Origin: Candidatus Sabulitectum sp.
GTDB lineage: Bacteria; Fermentibacterota; Fermentibacteria; Fermentibacterales; JCC-6
Direction: 5' to 3'
NCBI GenBank assembly: GCA_029940175.1
Contig: JAOZRM010000001.1
Span: forward strand, 1-40,777
Length of the DNA: 40,777 nucleotides
Part shown: piece by piece, positions 14,441 through 23,146 of the stretch
Numbering within the stretch: position 1 is the stretch's first letter
Layout of the letters: each line of letters starts with the position of its first letter
The notes under the pieces: generated by a model
What the model saw: the letters and a program-made list of their open reading frames with translations, nothing else
What the model was told of the DNA's origin: nothing
Databases searched by the model: none
Program-made: the position numbers and the translations under genes

Positions 14441-15514
14441 ATGAGGATTCTCGCAGTAAATCCAGGCTCAACATCAACAAAGATTTCAGTTTTTGAGGAT
14501 GAAAAGGAAGTATGGGACCTTAAATTGTCTCACTCTCCCGAAGAGTTATCTCCTTTTGGACCCAATATATTTGAGCAGTACGGGTTCAGACGTGATGTGA
14601 TTGTTGCAGCCTTGCAGGAAGCAGACTATCCGATAGAAAGTTTTAACGGAATAGTTGGAAGGGGTGGATTAGTAAAGCCCATTCCTGGTGGTACATACCA
14701 GGTTGACCAAAACCTTCTCAAGGATCTCGAGATCGGAATTCTCGGGCAGCATGCATCCAATCTTGGCGGACCAATAGCCGCCGAACTGGCGTTAACGGCG
14801 AACTGCCCTGCATACATTGTAGACCCTGTGGTGGTGGATGAAATGGAGCCCATAGCAAAGTTTACTGGAAATCCCCTTCTTTCCCGAAGAAGTATTTTTC
14901 ATGCCTTGAATCAGAAAGCAGTTGCCAGAAAGGCAGCAGACCAACTCCATAAGAAATACGAGGAATGCAATTTCATCGTTATACATCTCGGTGGAGGGAT
15001 AAGCGTTGGAGCCCACAGAAAAGGCAAGGTTGTTGACGTAAACAACGCTTTGGACGGAGATGGTCCTTTCACTCCGGAAAGATCAGGTGGATTACCTGTA
15101 GGTGATCTTGCAAAACTCTGTTATTCAGGTGATTACGCCCTTGACGACATTAAGAGAATGATCAAAGGTCATGGTGGTATAGTGGCATACCTGGGAACAA
15201 ATGACATGATGAAAGTAGAAGACGAAGTTGAAGCTGGAAATCTGGAATGGTTGAAGGTTTACCAGGCAATGGCATATCAGATCGCCAAGGAAACCGGAGC
15301 AATGGCTGCTGTACTCCATGGGAAGATTGATGCGATTGTTGTTTCCGGCGGAATTGCCTATGACAAAAAATTCATAGGCTGGCTGAAAGAAATGATTGAG
15401 TTCATAGCACCTGTAGTTGTTTACCCCGGTGAGATGGAAATGGAAGCACTTGCCCTGGGAGCATTCCGAGTTCTGACAAAACAGGAAAAACCGAAAATTT
15501 ACAATCCCGAATAG
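14441..15514 (+). CDS. buk: Butyrate kinase
   Basis: 357 residues from ATG 14441, preceded by a strong AGGAGGG. The enzyme makes ATP from butyryl phosphate (or the branched-chain analogue) at the end of fermentation. It belongs to the acetate kinase fold (ASKHA). The N-terminus MRILAVNPGSTSTKISVFED is the phosphate-1 loop. VGRGGLVKPIPGGTY, IVIHLGGGISVGAHRKG, NNALDGDGPFTPERSG and GGIAYDKKFIGWL follow as in characterised butyrate kinases. The length is normal. No phosphotransbutyrylase gene is visible in the window. The next gene, 19 bases downstream, encodes a methylmalonyl-CoA mutase-type enzyme. Confidence 0.92.
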   Translation: MRILAVNPGSTSTKISVFEDEKEVWDLKLSHSPEELSPFGPNIFEQYGFRRDVIVAALQEADYPIESFNGIVGRGGLVKPIPGGTYQVDQNLLKDLEIGILGQHASNLGGPIAAELALTANCPAYIVDPVVVDEMEPIAKFTGNPLLSRRSIFHALNQKAVARKAADQLHKKYEECNFIVIHLGGGISVGAHRKGKVVDVNNALDGDGPFTPERSGGLPVGDLAKLCYSGDYALDDIKRMIKGHGGIVAYLGTNDMMKVEDEVEAGNLEWLKVYQAMAYQIAKETGAMAAVLHGKIDAIVVSGGIAYDKKFIGWLKEMIEFIAPVVVYPGEMEMEALALGAFRVLTKQEKPKIYNPE

Positions 15515-15533
15515 AGATCCGGAGGCAATCATA

Positions 15534-17195
15534 ATGAGCGACAAGTTTAATAAGGCAAAAGAGGCATGGGAGAACACAACTCTCGCCAAGGTTCTTGGGC
15601 GATTCCCTGAGCGAAAAGAACATTTCTTAACAGGCTCAGGCAACAACGTTGAAAGAGTATACTTTCCTGAAGAGCCAGAAGAAAAGTACCTTAAGGAATC
15701 TGGTTTCCCGGGAGAATATCCCTACACCAGAGGTGTTCAACCAACTATGTACAGGGGAAGGCTCTGGACAATGCGCCAGTATGCCGGGTTTGGCAGTGCA
15801 GTAGAGTCAAACAACAGATACAGGTACCTTCTTGATGCCGGGCAGACTGGTCTTTCGGTAGCCTTTGATCTGCCTACACAGATAGGATACGATTCGGATC
15901 ATCCTCTCTGTGCCGGAGAAGTGGGCAAAGTGGGTGTGGCCATTGACAGTCTTTCTGACATGGAACTTCTTTTTAAGGACATCCCACTGGACAAGGTCTC
16001 CACATCAATGACCATCAATGCTCCTGCTGCAGTTCTTCTCGCCATGTATATTGCTGTGGCGGAAAAGCAGGGAGTTTCAAGTGATAAGCTCCGTGGAACA
16101 ATTCAGAATGACATCCTCAAGGAATACATGGCCAGGGGAACCTACATATTCCCTCCGGGACACTCCATGAGGTTGATAACTGACATTTTCGGGTTCTGCA
16201 GGGAAAGTGTTCCAAAATGGAACACAATCTCCATCAGTGGTTACCACATCAGAGAAGCAGGCAGTACAGCCGCACAGGAAGTTGGCTTCACCATAGCCGA
16301 TGGCATTGCCTATGTGGAAGCCGCCACCAAAGCAGGATTGAATGTAGATGATTTTGCTCCAAGGTTAAGCTTCTTCTTCAACGCCCATAATGATCTTTTC
16401 GAGGAAATTGCCAAGTACCGGGCAGCAAGAAGAGTCTGGGCAAGAGTGATGAAAGACAGATTTAACGCAACAAACCCGAAGAGCCTCATGCTGAGATTCC
16501 ACACCCAGACAGGCGGATCAACCCTTACAGCACAGCAACCGGACAACAACATCGTAAGAGTTGCTATTCAAACTCTTGCAGCAGTAATGGGAGGAACTCA
16601 GAGTCTCCACACTAACAGTCGTGACGAAGCTCTGGCCCTGCCCACACAGCATGCAGTAACCATCGCTCTCCGAACTCAGCAGATCGTCGCCCATGAAAGC
16701 GGTGTTACAAATACCATTGACCCCCTTGCCGGCAGCTATTTTGTGGAAAATCTCACTGACCGGATAGAGGAAGATGCAATGAACTACATTACCAACATCG
16801 ACAGCATGGGTGGAATGGTCAAATCCATTGAAGAAGGCTATCCTCAGCGTCAGATACAGGACGCGGCATACGACTACCAGAAAAGCATTGAATCAGGAGA
16901 AAGAATTGTTGTGGGTGTTAATAAATTCCAACAGGAGGAGCCTCCTCCCACTGGCCTCCTGAGAGTTAACCCGGCAGTGGAAACTGCCCAGAGAGATAAA
17001 CTGAGCGCAGACAAGAGCGGGAGAGACCACATAAAAGTAAATGAAACTCTGGCTACCTTGAGAAAAGTCTCCAGGACTTCAGACAACCTTATGCCGGCAA
17101 TTCTTGAATGTGTAAGATGCTACGGTACACTGGGTGAAATTTGTGGAGTACTCAGAGAGGAATTCGGGGAGTACCAGCCCAAAACTGTTGTGTAG
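15534..17195 (+). CDS. mcmA: Methylmalonyl-CoA mutase family catalytic subunit, without B12-binding domain
   Basis: 553 residues; GGAGG precedes the ATG. Mutases of this family interconvert succinyl-CoA and methylmalonyl-CoA (or butyryl/isobutyryl-CoA) using coenzyme B12. The TIM-barrel substrate domain is complete: EYPYTRGVQPTMYRGR, WTMRQYAGFGSAVESN, LSVAFDLPTQIGYDSDHP, AGEVGKVGVAIDSL, GTIQNDILKEYMARGTYIFP, SISGYHIREAG and TQSLHTNSRDEAL. Arg in HSMRLITDIF corresponds to Arg207 and His in SGYHIREAG to His244 of the Propionibacterium enzyme. The position I align with its Tyr89 is Gln69. The C-terminal cobalamin domain is absent, so a separate small subunit must be encoded elsewhere. Methylmalonyl-CoA mutase is the best call, but isobutyryl-CoA mutase is possible beside butyrate kinase. 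Confidence 0.87.
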   Translation: MSDKFNKAKEAWENTTLAKVLGRFPERKEHFLTGSGNNVERVYFPEEPEEKYLKESGFPGEYPYTRGVQPTMYRGRLWTMRQYAGFGSAVESNNRYRYLLDAGQTGLSVAFDLPTQIGYDSDHPLCAGEVGKVGVAIDSLSDMELLFKDIPLDKVSTSMTINAPAAVLLAMYIAVAEKQGVSSDKLRGTIQNDILKEYMARGTYIFPPGHSMRLITDIFGFCRESVPKWNTISISGYHIREAGSTAAQEVGFTIADGIAYVEAATKAGLNVDDFAPRLSFFFNAHNDLFEEIAKYRAARRVWARVMKDRFNATNPKSLMLRFHTQTGGSTLTAQQPDNNIVRVAIQTLAAVMGGTQSLHTNSRDEALALPTQHAVTIALRTQQIVAHESGVTNTIDPLAGSYFVENLTDRIEEDAMNYITNIDSMGGMVKSIEEGYPQRQIQDAAYDYQKSIESGERIVVGVNKFQQEEPPPTGLLRVNPAVETAQRDKLSADKSGRDHIKVNETLATLRKVSRTSDNLMPAILECVRCYGTLGEICGVLREEFGEYQPKTVV

Positions 17196-17225
17196 CTTTC
17201 ACTACTCTTTTTGTAGGTAATTGCA

Positions 17226-17258
17226 GGGGATGGATTGAATCTGGTTCAATCCATCCCC
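17226..17258 (+). terminator. Long perfect hairpin after mcmA, no U-run
   Basis: Fourteen perfect pairs: GGGGATGGATTGAA (17226-17239) and TTCAATCCATCCCC (17245-17258) with a five-base loop. No U-tract follows, and the sequence runs straight into TTGACA of the next promoter. It may end the buk-mcmA transcript in a factor-assisted way or stabilise its 3' end. A similar stem recurs at 21644-21671. Confidence 0.55.
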
Positions 17259-17287
17259 TTGACACAATAACCTTTCCGGATTATTCT
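17259..17287 (+). promoter_or_regulatory. Probable promoter of the secreted protein gene at 17334
   Basis: A consensus -35 TTGACA (17259-17264) touches the preceding hairpin. After 17 bases lies TATTCT (17282-17287), which matches the -10 consensus at four of six positions. Transcription would begin near 17294 with a leader of about 40 bases. Confidence 0.5.
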
Positions 17288-17333
17288 TTCCAGGGTGTCT
17301 CCAATTATTAATTTCTATGGAAGGATGACGAAG

Positions 17334-18164
17334 ATGAAGATTTTTGTTCTTGTTTTGATGGTAGTAGCAGTTGCTTTTGCAGCAATGGATTCTGCTCCAA
17401 ATACAGCTGTTCCTCAGTCCGGAACGGACACATGGCTGGAAGAGATCGCCTATTTCGATGTAGAAGCAGCGGGTATTCCCACTGCGTATACAGTAGGATG
17501 CGGCTGGGATGGTGTTAATTTCTGGATTACAAACGGAGCAGGCCAGGGTGGTGCACCAACAGGAATGTTCTACCTTTTTAGTCATGATGGTATTCTCCTC
17601 GACAGTTTTCCACAGGTTGAAGCGCCAGGCTGGGGTCTTCGCGATCTCTGCTGTGACGGTACTTACATGTTCGGCAGTGTAACTTCTAATATCGATTACT
17701 ACGACATCACTACATACACTAAGGTTGGAAGTTTCGTAGGTGCTTTAAACCCGAACCGTGCTCTTGCTTACGACGGTACATACTTCTACACCAGTTCTTT
17801 CTCCACTGATGTATTGCAGCTTACCTGGGATGGTGTCAGCGGATCAACAGCCACCAGTACTACCTGGTCAACAAATGCCACCAGTGCTTACGGCGCAGCA
17901 TGGGATACTCTGGGTGACTGCCTCTGGGTAACAAGTGCTAATGGTACCGGTACTGTTGATCAGATTGCTTCAGACGGTTCTCTGATTGATCATCATATCC
18001 TTATGCCAGGTGCAACAATGGGTGGAGCCACAATGGCTCTTGTAGCTCCAATTAATGAGCTTTACATCCTCGAGCAGGGCTCCCCTGACGGTATGCACGG
18101 CTACGATGTAAACCCAACTGCGCTTGAGCGCGAAACCTGGGGTTCAATTAAGAGCTTGTTCTAA
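17334..18164 (+). CDS. Exported beta-rich (propeller-like) protein of unknown function
   Basis: 276 residues from ATG 17334, chosen because GGAAGG lies nine bases upstream and the signal peptide MKIFVLVLMVVAVAFAAMD begins there. The mature part has recurring short units with Gly-Trp/Tyr-Asp turns (GCGWDGVNFWITNGAG, LCCDGTYMFGSV, LAYDGTYFYTSS, WDTLGDCLWVTSANG), spaced about 40-50 residues, as in a beta-propeller. It is rich in Thr, Ser and Gly, as surface proteins of FCB bacteria often are. The protein ends ETWGSIKSLF. I recall a similar WGxIKxxF(R) ending on other exported proteins of candidate FCB phyla, but this is from memory. A strong terminator follows, so it is a single-gene unit. Confidence 0.75.
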   Translation: MKIFVLVLMVVAVAFAAMDSAPNTAVPQSGTDTWLEEIAYFDVEAAGIPTAYTVGCGWDGVNFWITNGAGQGGAPTGMFYLFSHDGILLDSFPQVEAPGWGLRDLCCDGTYMFGSVTSNIDYYDITTYTKVGSFVGALNPNRALAYDGTYFYTSSFSTDVLQLTWDGVSGSTATSTTWSTNATSAYGAAWDTLGDCLWVTSANGTGTVDQIASDGSLIDHHILMPGATMGGATMALVAPINELYILEQGSPDGMHGYDVNPTALERETWGSIKSLF

Positions 18165-18186
18165 ACAAATTTAGACAGCTTATCAG

Positions 18187-18214
18187 AGGAGGCTCCATTC
18201 GGAGCCTCCTTTTT
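18187..18214 (+). terminator. Rho-independent terminator
   Basis: A perfect 10-base-pair stem AGGAGGCTCC (18187-18196) and GGAGCCTCCT (18201-18210) with an ATTC loop, followed by a run of T. It ends the secreted protein transcript 22 bases after its stop codon. Confidence 0.9.
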
Positions 18215-18313
18215 GCACTGCACGATTAAGAGCATAATTGTTCCACTTTCCCGGTTCCATTGTATATTCAGCCATGAGTCTGGTCGTTGATGTTTTTTTC
18301 AAAGGGGTTACGC

Positions 18314-19849
18314 ATGATGAAATTGCTGTCGATTCCAGTTCTGTTGATTCTGTTTACCGGTTGCAGTACTCCTGAAGGAAATACCTGGCTGATAAGAACA
18401 AACACAGATGAAATATCTATTGTAGAAGCAGGAATCGTCTGGGACGGTCTGGACCATGAAGCAAGAACTGTTTTCCTATCAGGCAGCAATCCCGTTGGCG
18501 ATTTCATTACAACACTTGGCAGAAAATCCATGGTTGCAGCTGAAATAAATACTGCTTCGTACCTGCACTCCAGTCTTATTCAAAACATGAAAATATGTTG
18601 GATAATCAACTCGGCTGTCATAGCTTACACAGATTCTCTATCAGAGAATCTCAGAAATGATATAAGTGAGGAAGACATTTCCAATTACGGAGATCTTCTT
18701 GGCAGTATTGTCTGGTATTCTTCCAGTATCTCAGGTCAACATGGACCCGAAAGACTTCCAGACCTGCCATGGAATATCGCGTTTGCTTTTGATTCTATGA
18801 GTTCCGGCTCAACCGTGGAAATAGAAGGAGTTTTCTATACACTGGATTCTATAACAACCTCACCACAGGAGATGATAGAAGAAACCCTTGCTGATACTGA
18901 CAGATTTACTACATTTGCCAGGAGCAGTCTTGTGGAAAGCCGCCTGCAAAGAAATCTGTTATCCCTGAAGTATCAGGTGCTTGAAACACTGAGCATTGAT
19001 TCCGCTTCAGTAATCTCATACTGTACCCAGCGGGAGTTGACAGAAGATGCAGCTATACTTGCCACTTGGGAAGGTGGCTCAATCTCAGCAGTTGATTTTG
19101 ATGGTATTGCTGTTTTTCTTTCACTGGGGCGACCGGGCATAGAGGTCTCGGTACCATGGGTACTTCACAATCTTGCGAATCAGGCCCGTCTGACCAATAT
19201 AGCAGATCTGTATGCCACTGAATATCCGGACGATTATGGAAGAATTACCCAGGGAGGAAACAATTTCGCATTTGACAGTGCAAGTGAACTGCTTTATTCC
19301 ACGAATGTTACAAACATGACAGAAATGTCCGACTCTCTGGTTATGGCAGCATACGAGAGAATGTCCTCAATTCCTGAGATGCCGCAGTCCCGAGTATTCG
19401 AATCTGTAGTTGTTCCAGCAGGTATCCTGGATGATGCTCTTGAGTTATTGGAAAACGATGGCGATCTGCTCTCTTTCGGTTATCCGGGATATCCGGAATT
19501 TCTTAGTTCCGGCCATGAATTCCTCTCAAGGCCGGTTTACCTCTCCGAGCTTCCGTCCCCTCTGGATGTCTCTCTCTTCCTTCTTGAAGAGGAGGAAACG
19601 GAATGGCAAAGACCTGTTGAAGTTCAAGAAGACCTGTTCCTTTTTTACAGACTTGTAGAGATAATTCCATCCTGCCCGGCTTCTTTCGAACAACTTGAAC
19701 AGTCGATCAGAACCAATCTCCGTATACATCATGAAGAGCAGAGAACCATGGAATGGATGTGTGAGTTAGAGGCTTCTTATCAGCTTCAGATCAACAATGA
19801 CATTCTGGGGAAACTTCCTCTTGATCCTTCTGCATGGAGTGAACTGTAG
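18314..19849 (+). CDS. SurA/PrsA-like lipoprotein (parvulin-type chaperone candidate)
   Basis: 511 residues from ATG 18314, six bases after AAGGGG. The lipoprotein signal MMKLLSIPVLLILFTGCS has Cys at residue 17. The C-terminal portion looks like the last part of SurA/PrsA foldases: a PVEVQEDLFLFYRLVEIIPS strand, ASFEQLEQSIRTNLRIHHEE and then a helix ending with a short QINNDILGKLPL strand. The long helical N-terminal half also fits. A clear parvulin active-site pattern is not visible, so it may act as a chaperone only. If right, it would help fold outer-membrane or surface proteins such as the C25 protease. The assignment is by overall pattern and is tentative. The next gene starts directly at its stop codon. 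Confidence 0.5.
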   Translation: MMKLLSIPVLLILFTGCSTPEGNTWLIRTNTDEISIVEAGIVWDGLDHEARTVFLSGSNPVGDFITTLGRKSMVAAEINTASYLHSSLIQNMKICWIINSAVIAYTDSLSENLRNDISEEDISNYGDLLGSIVWYSSSISGQHGPERLPDLPWNIAFAFDSMSSGSTVEIEGVFYTLDSITTSPQEMIEETLADTDRFTTFARSSLVESRLQRNLLSLKYQVLETLSIDSASVISYCTQRELTEDAAILATWEGGSISAVDFDGIAVFLSLGRPGIEVSVPWVLHNLANQARLTNIADLYATEYPDDYGRITQGGNNFAFDSASELLYSTNVTNMTEMSDSLVMAAYERMSSIPEMPQSRVFESVVVPAGILDDALELLENDGDLLSFGYPGYPEFLSSGHEFLSRPVYLSELPSPLDVSLFLLEEEETEWQRPVEVQEDLFLFYRLVEIIPSCPASFEQLEQSIRTNLRIHHEEQRTMEWMCELEASYQLQINNDILGKLPLDPSAWSEL

Positions 19850-21640
19850 TTGTCTGGATTTCTTCTCTTCTTTCTACCATTCACCGTTGTTCTGAGCTCT
19901 GTATTTCCAGGCCTCTTTGACTCTACAATGATGTCACGGCTGGCGTTGTATCCGCTGGCCGGTGCTGTTATTCTTTTCTTTGGAAGAAAAAGTATTTCCC
20001 GTACCCACATGATTGTCGGAGCATTAATTGGGCTGCTTCCTGCTCTATCTCTATTGTGGGGAACCTCCATAGTCGGAGGGATTCCTTTTGCTGTCAGATG
20101 GATCTCTTTCGGAATGATGATACTGGGCTTCTCCGGAACTATTGCTCGATGGGGGCTCAAGTCTCATCTGGCTGGTCTTGTAGCAGCAGCTGTAATTACT
20201 TCCATGGTAATGATTGCAGCAGGGGCTGACACCATAACAGGTAATGCAAATAGAGCAGGCATGGTCCTTGCTCTTGGATTTGTAGGTAGTCTCATTCTCT
20301 TCAATAAGAAAAGGCTGTACTCCTGGCTGGCATCTTCTCTTATCATTACCGGGGTCCTGTTATCCTCGTTCTATATTGGATGGATAGCATGTCTCGCCGC
20401 CGGATCTGTATACTTCTTGTGGGCTCGGTGGAAGATAAGAACATGGATGATACTTACTCTGATGATAGTTGGACAGATCATCTTTGCAGCGTTCCCGCAG
20501 TATGCAGCAAGAACAGGACCTACCCTTGAACTTCGCACAAGGATATGGCGATACTCCGCGATGCTCTTCAAAGAAAATATCCCGCTTGGAGTAGGCATCG
20601 GTTCTGCAAGATTGAAGATTTTCAACGGAGCAGAGCCTGAACTGAGAATCCTTGCTGGTGGTAATAAAAGGATAGATTATCTGCATTCAGAACCTCTCAC
20701 CATGATCTCTGAATTGGGTATTCCCGGATTGCTTCTACTTCTGTTCATGCTTTACTGGTTCACAAAAAAATGTAAATCTGTCGAACAGCTGGCATTGCTT
20801 ACTGCGTTCTGGCCCATCTTTACCAGTGATCTGCCACTCGCCACTCCTCTGGGAGCCATCCCGGCAGCTCTTTTTCTGGGAGCAATTCCATCCTTAAGAG
20901 AAAATAGAATTTCTGTTCCGGTTTTTCTTCCTGTTCTGGCATTAATCCTCTCAATGTACTGGTTCTTTATGGTGGTTACAGGTTATTCAGCAATGGGAAA
21001 TGCCGAAAGACGATCAGTAACTAATATTGAACTTGCTTGTGAAAGAATTCCATGGGAGGAAAGGGTTTTTCTGGTGGCAGGACAAATTCACCTGCAGAAT
21101 GACATGACTTTGTCAGCCCTGGAAGACTCCAGGCACTTCATTGACCTCTATCCCGACTATTTCCGGGGATGGGAACTCAGAGCCACTGCACTGGCCGCTG
21201 CTGGAAGAGAAAGCAGTTCAAGCTCGGCATGGGCAAAGGCTGCTTTGCTGGTTCCTGACAACATTGTATACCCTGACAGGTATTTCTATGCTCTTAACGC
21301 AATACAGCCAGGAATGAATCCGGATACTGCAATTGCGATTTCAAGTGTGCTGATAGAATCGAGAGATAGTATAAAGTTACTGATCACCGGCATAGACTCT
21401 GCTCAATCGCTCTTCATTATTAGTAAACTCCTGGATCTTTCGGATCAGTGCAGACCTCTATCCAGTTATCATGCAGCCCAAATATGGTTTATGGCTATCA
21501 GTCATGCTGTGTATACAGAAGATCATCTCCCGAGTGATCTTTCCATGAGAATTCTTGAAGCTGAAGATGATCTCTACCAGTTTCTGGACCCGGATTGGAC
21601 AATGAAAGCTGACGATTTCATCCAGGCATTGAAAAATTAA
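19850..21640 (+). CDS. O-antigen ligase/polymerase-like membrane protein with C-terminal TPR-like region
   Basis: 596 residues from TTG 19850, immediately after the stop of the previous gene, with GGAG ten bases upstream. About ten hydrophobic spans fill residues 1-385. The Wzy/WaaL (O-antigen ligase) signature is present: LELRTRIWRYSAMLFKENIP, then GVGIGSARLKIF, and HSEPLTMISELGIPGLLLLL with the usual large periplasmic loop. The C-terminal 210 residues are soluble and helical with TPR-like units (AGQIHLQNDMTLSALEDSRH, YFRGWELRATALAAAGRESS), a fusion often seen in bacterial O-antigen ligase-like proteins. It likely joins or polymerises surface glycans; substrate unknown. Confidence 0.75.
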   Translation: MSGFLLFFLPFTVVLSSVFPGLFDSTMMSRLALYPLAGAVILFFGRKSISRTHMIVGALIGLLPALSLLWGTSIVGGIPFAVRWISFGMMILGFSGTIARWGLKSHLAGLVAAAVITSMVMIAAGADTITGNANRAGMVLALGFVGSLILFNKKRLYSWLASSLIITGVLLSSFYIGWIACLAAGSVYFLWARWKIRTWMILTLMIVGQIIFAAFPQYAARTGPTLELRTRIWRYSAMLFKENIPLGVGIGSARLKIFNGAEPELRILAGGNKRIDYLHSEPLTMISELGIPGLLLLLFMLYWFTKKCKSVEQLALLTAFWPIFTSDLPLATPLGAIPAALFLGAIPSLRENRISVPVFLPVLALILSMYWFFMVVTGYSAMGNAERRSVTNIELACERIPWEERVFLVAGQIHLQNDMTLSALEDSRHFIDLYPDYFRGWELRATALAAAGRESSSSSAWAKAALLVPDNIVYPDRYFYALNAIQPGMNPDTAIAISSVLIESRDSIKLLITGIDSAQSLFIISKLLDLSDQCRPLSSYHAAQIWFMAISHAVYTEDHLPSDLSMRILEAEDDLYQFLDPDWTMKADDFIQALKN

Positions 21641-21643
21641 TCA

Positions 21644-21671
21644 GGGATGGAACCGTTGTCAGTTCCATCCC
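21644..21671. terminator. Hairpin between convergent genes, no clear U-run
   Basis: GGGATGGAAC (21644-21653) and GTTCCATCCC (21662-21671) form ten perfect pairs with an eight-base loop, between the plus-strand ligase gene and the minus-strand protease gene. The minus strand continues TGATTAATTTTT, a weak tail. The stem shares GGGATGGA with the hairpin at 17226-17258. Confidence 0.5.
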
Positions 21672-21680
21672 CAGATTGGC

Positions 21681-23138
21681 TTATCTTATAAAACAGAGCT
21701 TTTCTGTGGAAGTAACTCCTTCATTTATGGCTCTCACCAGGTAGATACCTGTCTGAAGACTGCTGAAGGTTTCGCTGTGATTCCCTGAAATTACCTCTCG
21801 ACCTGTCATATCATGAACAGTAAACTCTCCCTGGGACGAGATAGTAACAGCACCCATTGCAGGATTTGCACTGAAGTGAATGGAAGGGGCAATTGCAGGA
21901 GTATCATCTTCAATCCCCAGCATATGCATTGCAGGCATAATGGTAGGGTCACCAATGACAACCATTCCAAGATGCCAGTACTTCTCAGACTGGGAGAATC
22001 CTCCACTTATTATGTGATTCCACCAGGCTTTATAAGCCTCGCCGAAACTATCTCCATCACCCAGGGGCTCATAGAATCTTGCGAATTGAAGCATGGCACC
22101 ACTCTTTGTACTGCCTATGGCAGCAAGCCCCATCTCAGTTCCGAATACATAAGCACACCCCATACACCAGTTTGATGTAAAGCGGCAGTTGGAACATGCA
22201 AAAAGGTTATAGAATCTTGATGGAGGATCGTCCAGCCAGATATGCCCTGATGTGGTACTTGGACCGGGATCCCACTGATGCACTGTGGGTCCTGAGTGAA
22301 CGAATGGGCTGATCCATGTGTAGCCCTCCTGAAGTCTGTTCTCTCTATAGTCCGTACCATTGGTAGCGCTTGTTGGATAGTTAACAAGCTCAACCTCGTC
22401 GTAGAGTTCTTCCATTGCAGAACGGTACTGATTCCCCCACTGTGCCCAGTCATCATCAACATAGCAAAGTGCGCTGAGTTCAGGGTCTCCGTTCAGCCGC
22501 CAGTCATGGAGTCTTGTGAGGTAAGACTCGATAAGATCATACTCATCACCGAGGATAAGAACGCTGGTGGTAATTCTGCCAGTATAGATCTCCGGAAACA
22601 GATCTCCGCTCCAGCCATCATAGATACTGTCCTGTCCGGCAGTACCAATACCGGGATAACCAATCCAGTTATCTTCCCATACTCCGTCCAGATCCATGTA
22701 GAAATAGTCACTGGGAAACGTCTCGTTTGACTTGGCCATGTTATCAACGGTGCATGACCACGGCGCAGGAATGTCTCCTACAAACACCACTCCCTCAAGA
22801 CCATCTGCATACAACTCTGCAAGCCATGCCCTTATCTCAACAGGATCCGCATAAGTGATCTCAACAGCGGCGCAGAAATTACCATCACTCTGGATGTCCA
22901 CAAGCCATTCATCGATGAGAGCTGAATCAAGGCTGTCAGACATATACTCTTCCATTACAATAAGAAAATCTGAACCTCTGGCTTCTCCCCGGACAGGTGT
23001 AACTCTAAGTTCAGAATATTCCGGCTGCTCAGCCCGGTACTCGGCGTATGTTCCCGGCTGGAAATCAGTTTCAAGATTTCTTGTAATTGGTGTTTCATCA
23101 TAAACACCCGCAATCAGCAGAAGGATCAACAAAGGCAT
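21681..23138 (-). CDS. C25 (gingipain)-like cysteine peptidase with C-terminal sorting-type domain
   Basis: 485 residues. The N-terminal signal peptide is short (MPLLILLLIAG). The peptidase part has a caspase-like fold pattern: EGVVFVGDIPAPW, DYFYMDLDGVWEDNW, IYTGRITTS, then the likely catalytic His281 in FVHSGPTVHQW and Cys315 in YNLFACSNCRF, and the family motif GMVVIGDPTIMP near 391-402. Residues about 420-485 (SANPAMGAVTISSQGEFTVHD, MTGREVISG, LQTGIYLVRAI) match the type A sorting domain pattern used by type IX secretion in FCB bacteria. The enzyme is therefore probably delivered to the cell surface. AGGAG precedes the ATG, nine bases after the M50 gene. Confidence 0.8.
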   Translation of the reverse strand: MPLLILLLIAGVYDETPITRNLETDFQPGTYAEYRAEQPEYSELRVTPVRGEARGSDFLIVMEEYMSDSLDSALIDEWLVDIQSDGNFCAAVEITYADPVEIRAWLAELYADGLEGVVFVGDIPAPWSCTVDNMAKSNETFPSDYFYMDLDGVWEDNWIGYPGIGTAGQDSIYDGWSGDLFPEIYTGRITTSVLILGDEYDLIESYLTRLHDWRLNGDPELSALCYVDDDWAQWGNQYRSAMEELYDEVELVNYPTSATNGTDYRENRLQEGYTWISPFVHSGPTVHQWDPGPSTTSGHIWLDDPPSRFYNLFACSNCRFTSNWCMGCAYVFGTEMGLAAIGSTKSGAMLQFARFYEPLGDGDSFGEAYKAWWNHIISGGFSQSEKYWHLGMVVIGDPTIMPAMHMLGIEDDTPAIAPSIHFSANPAMGAVTISSQGEFTVHDMTGREVISGNHSETFSSLQTGIYLVRAINEGVTSTEKLCFIR

Positions 23139-23146
23139 GACAACTC

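Noticed and set aside
15125..15646. 173-codon minus-strand frame across the buk/mcmA junction
   Set aside because: Shadow of two well-conserved genes on the other strand.
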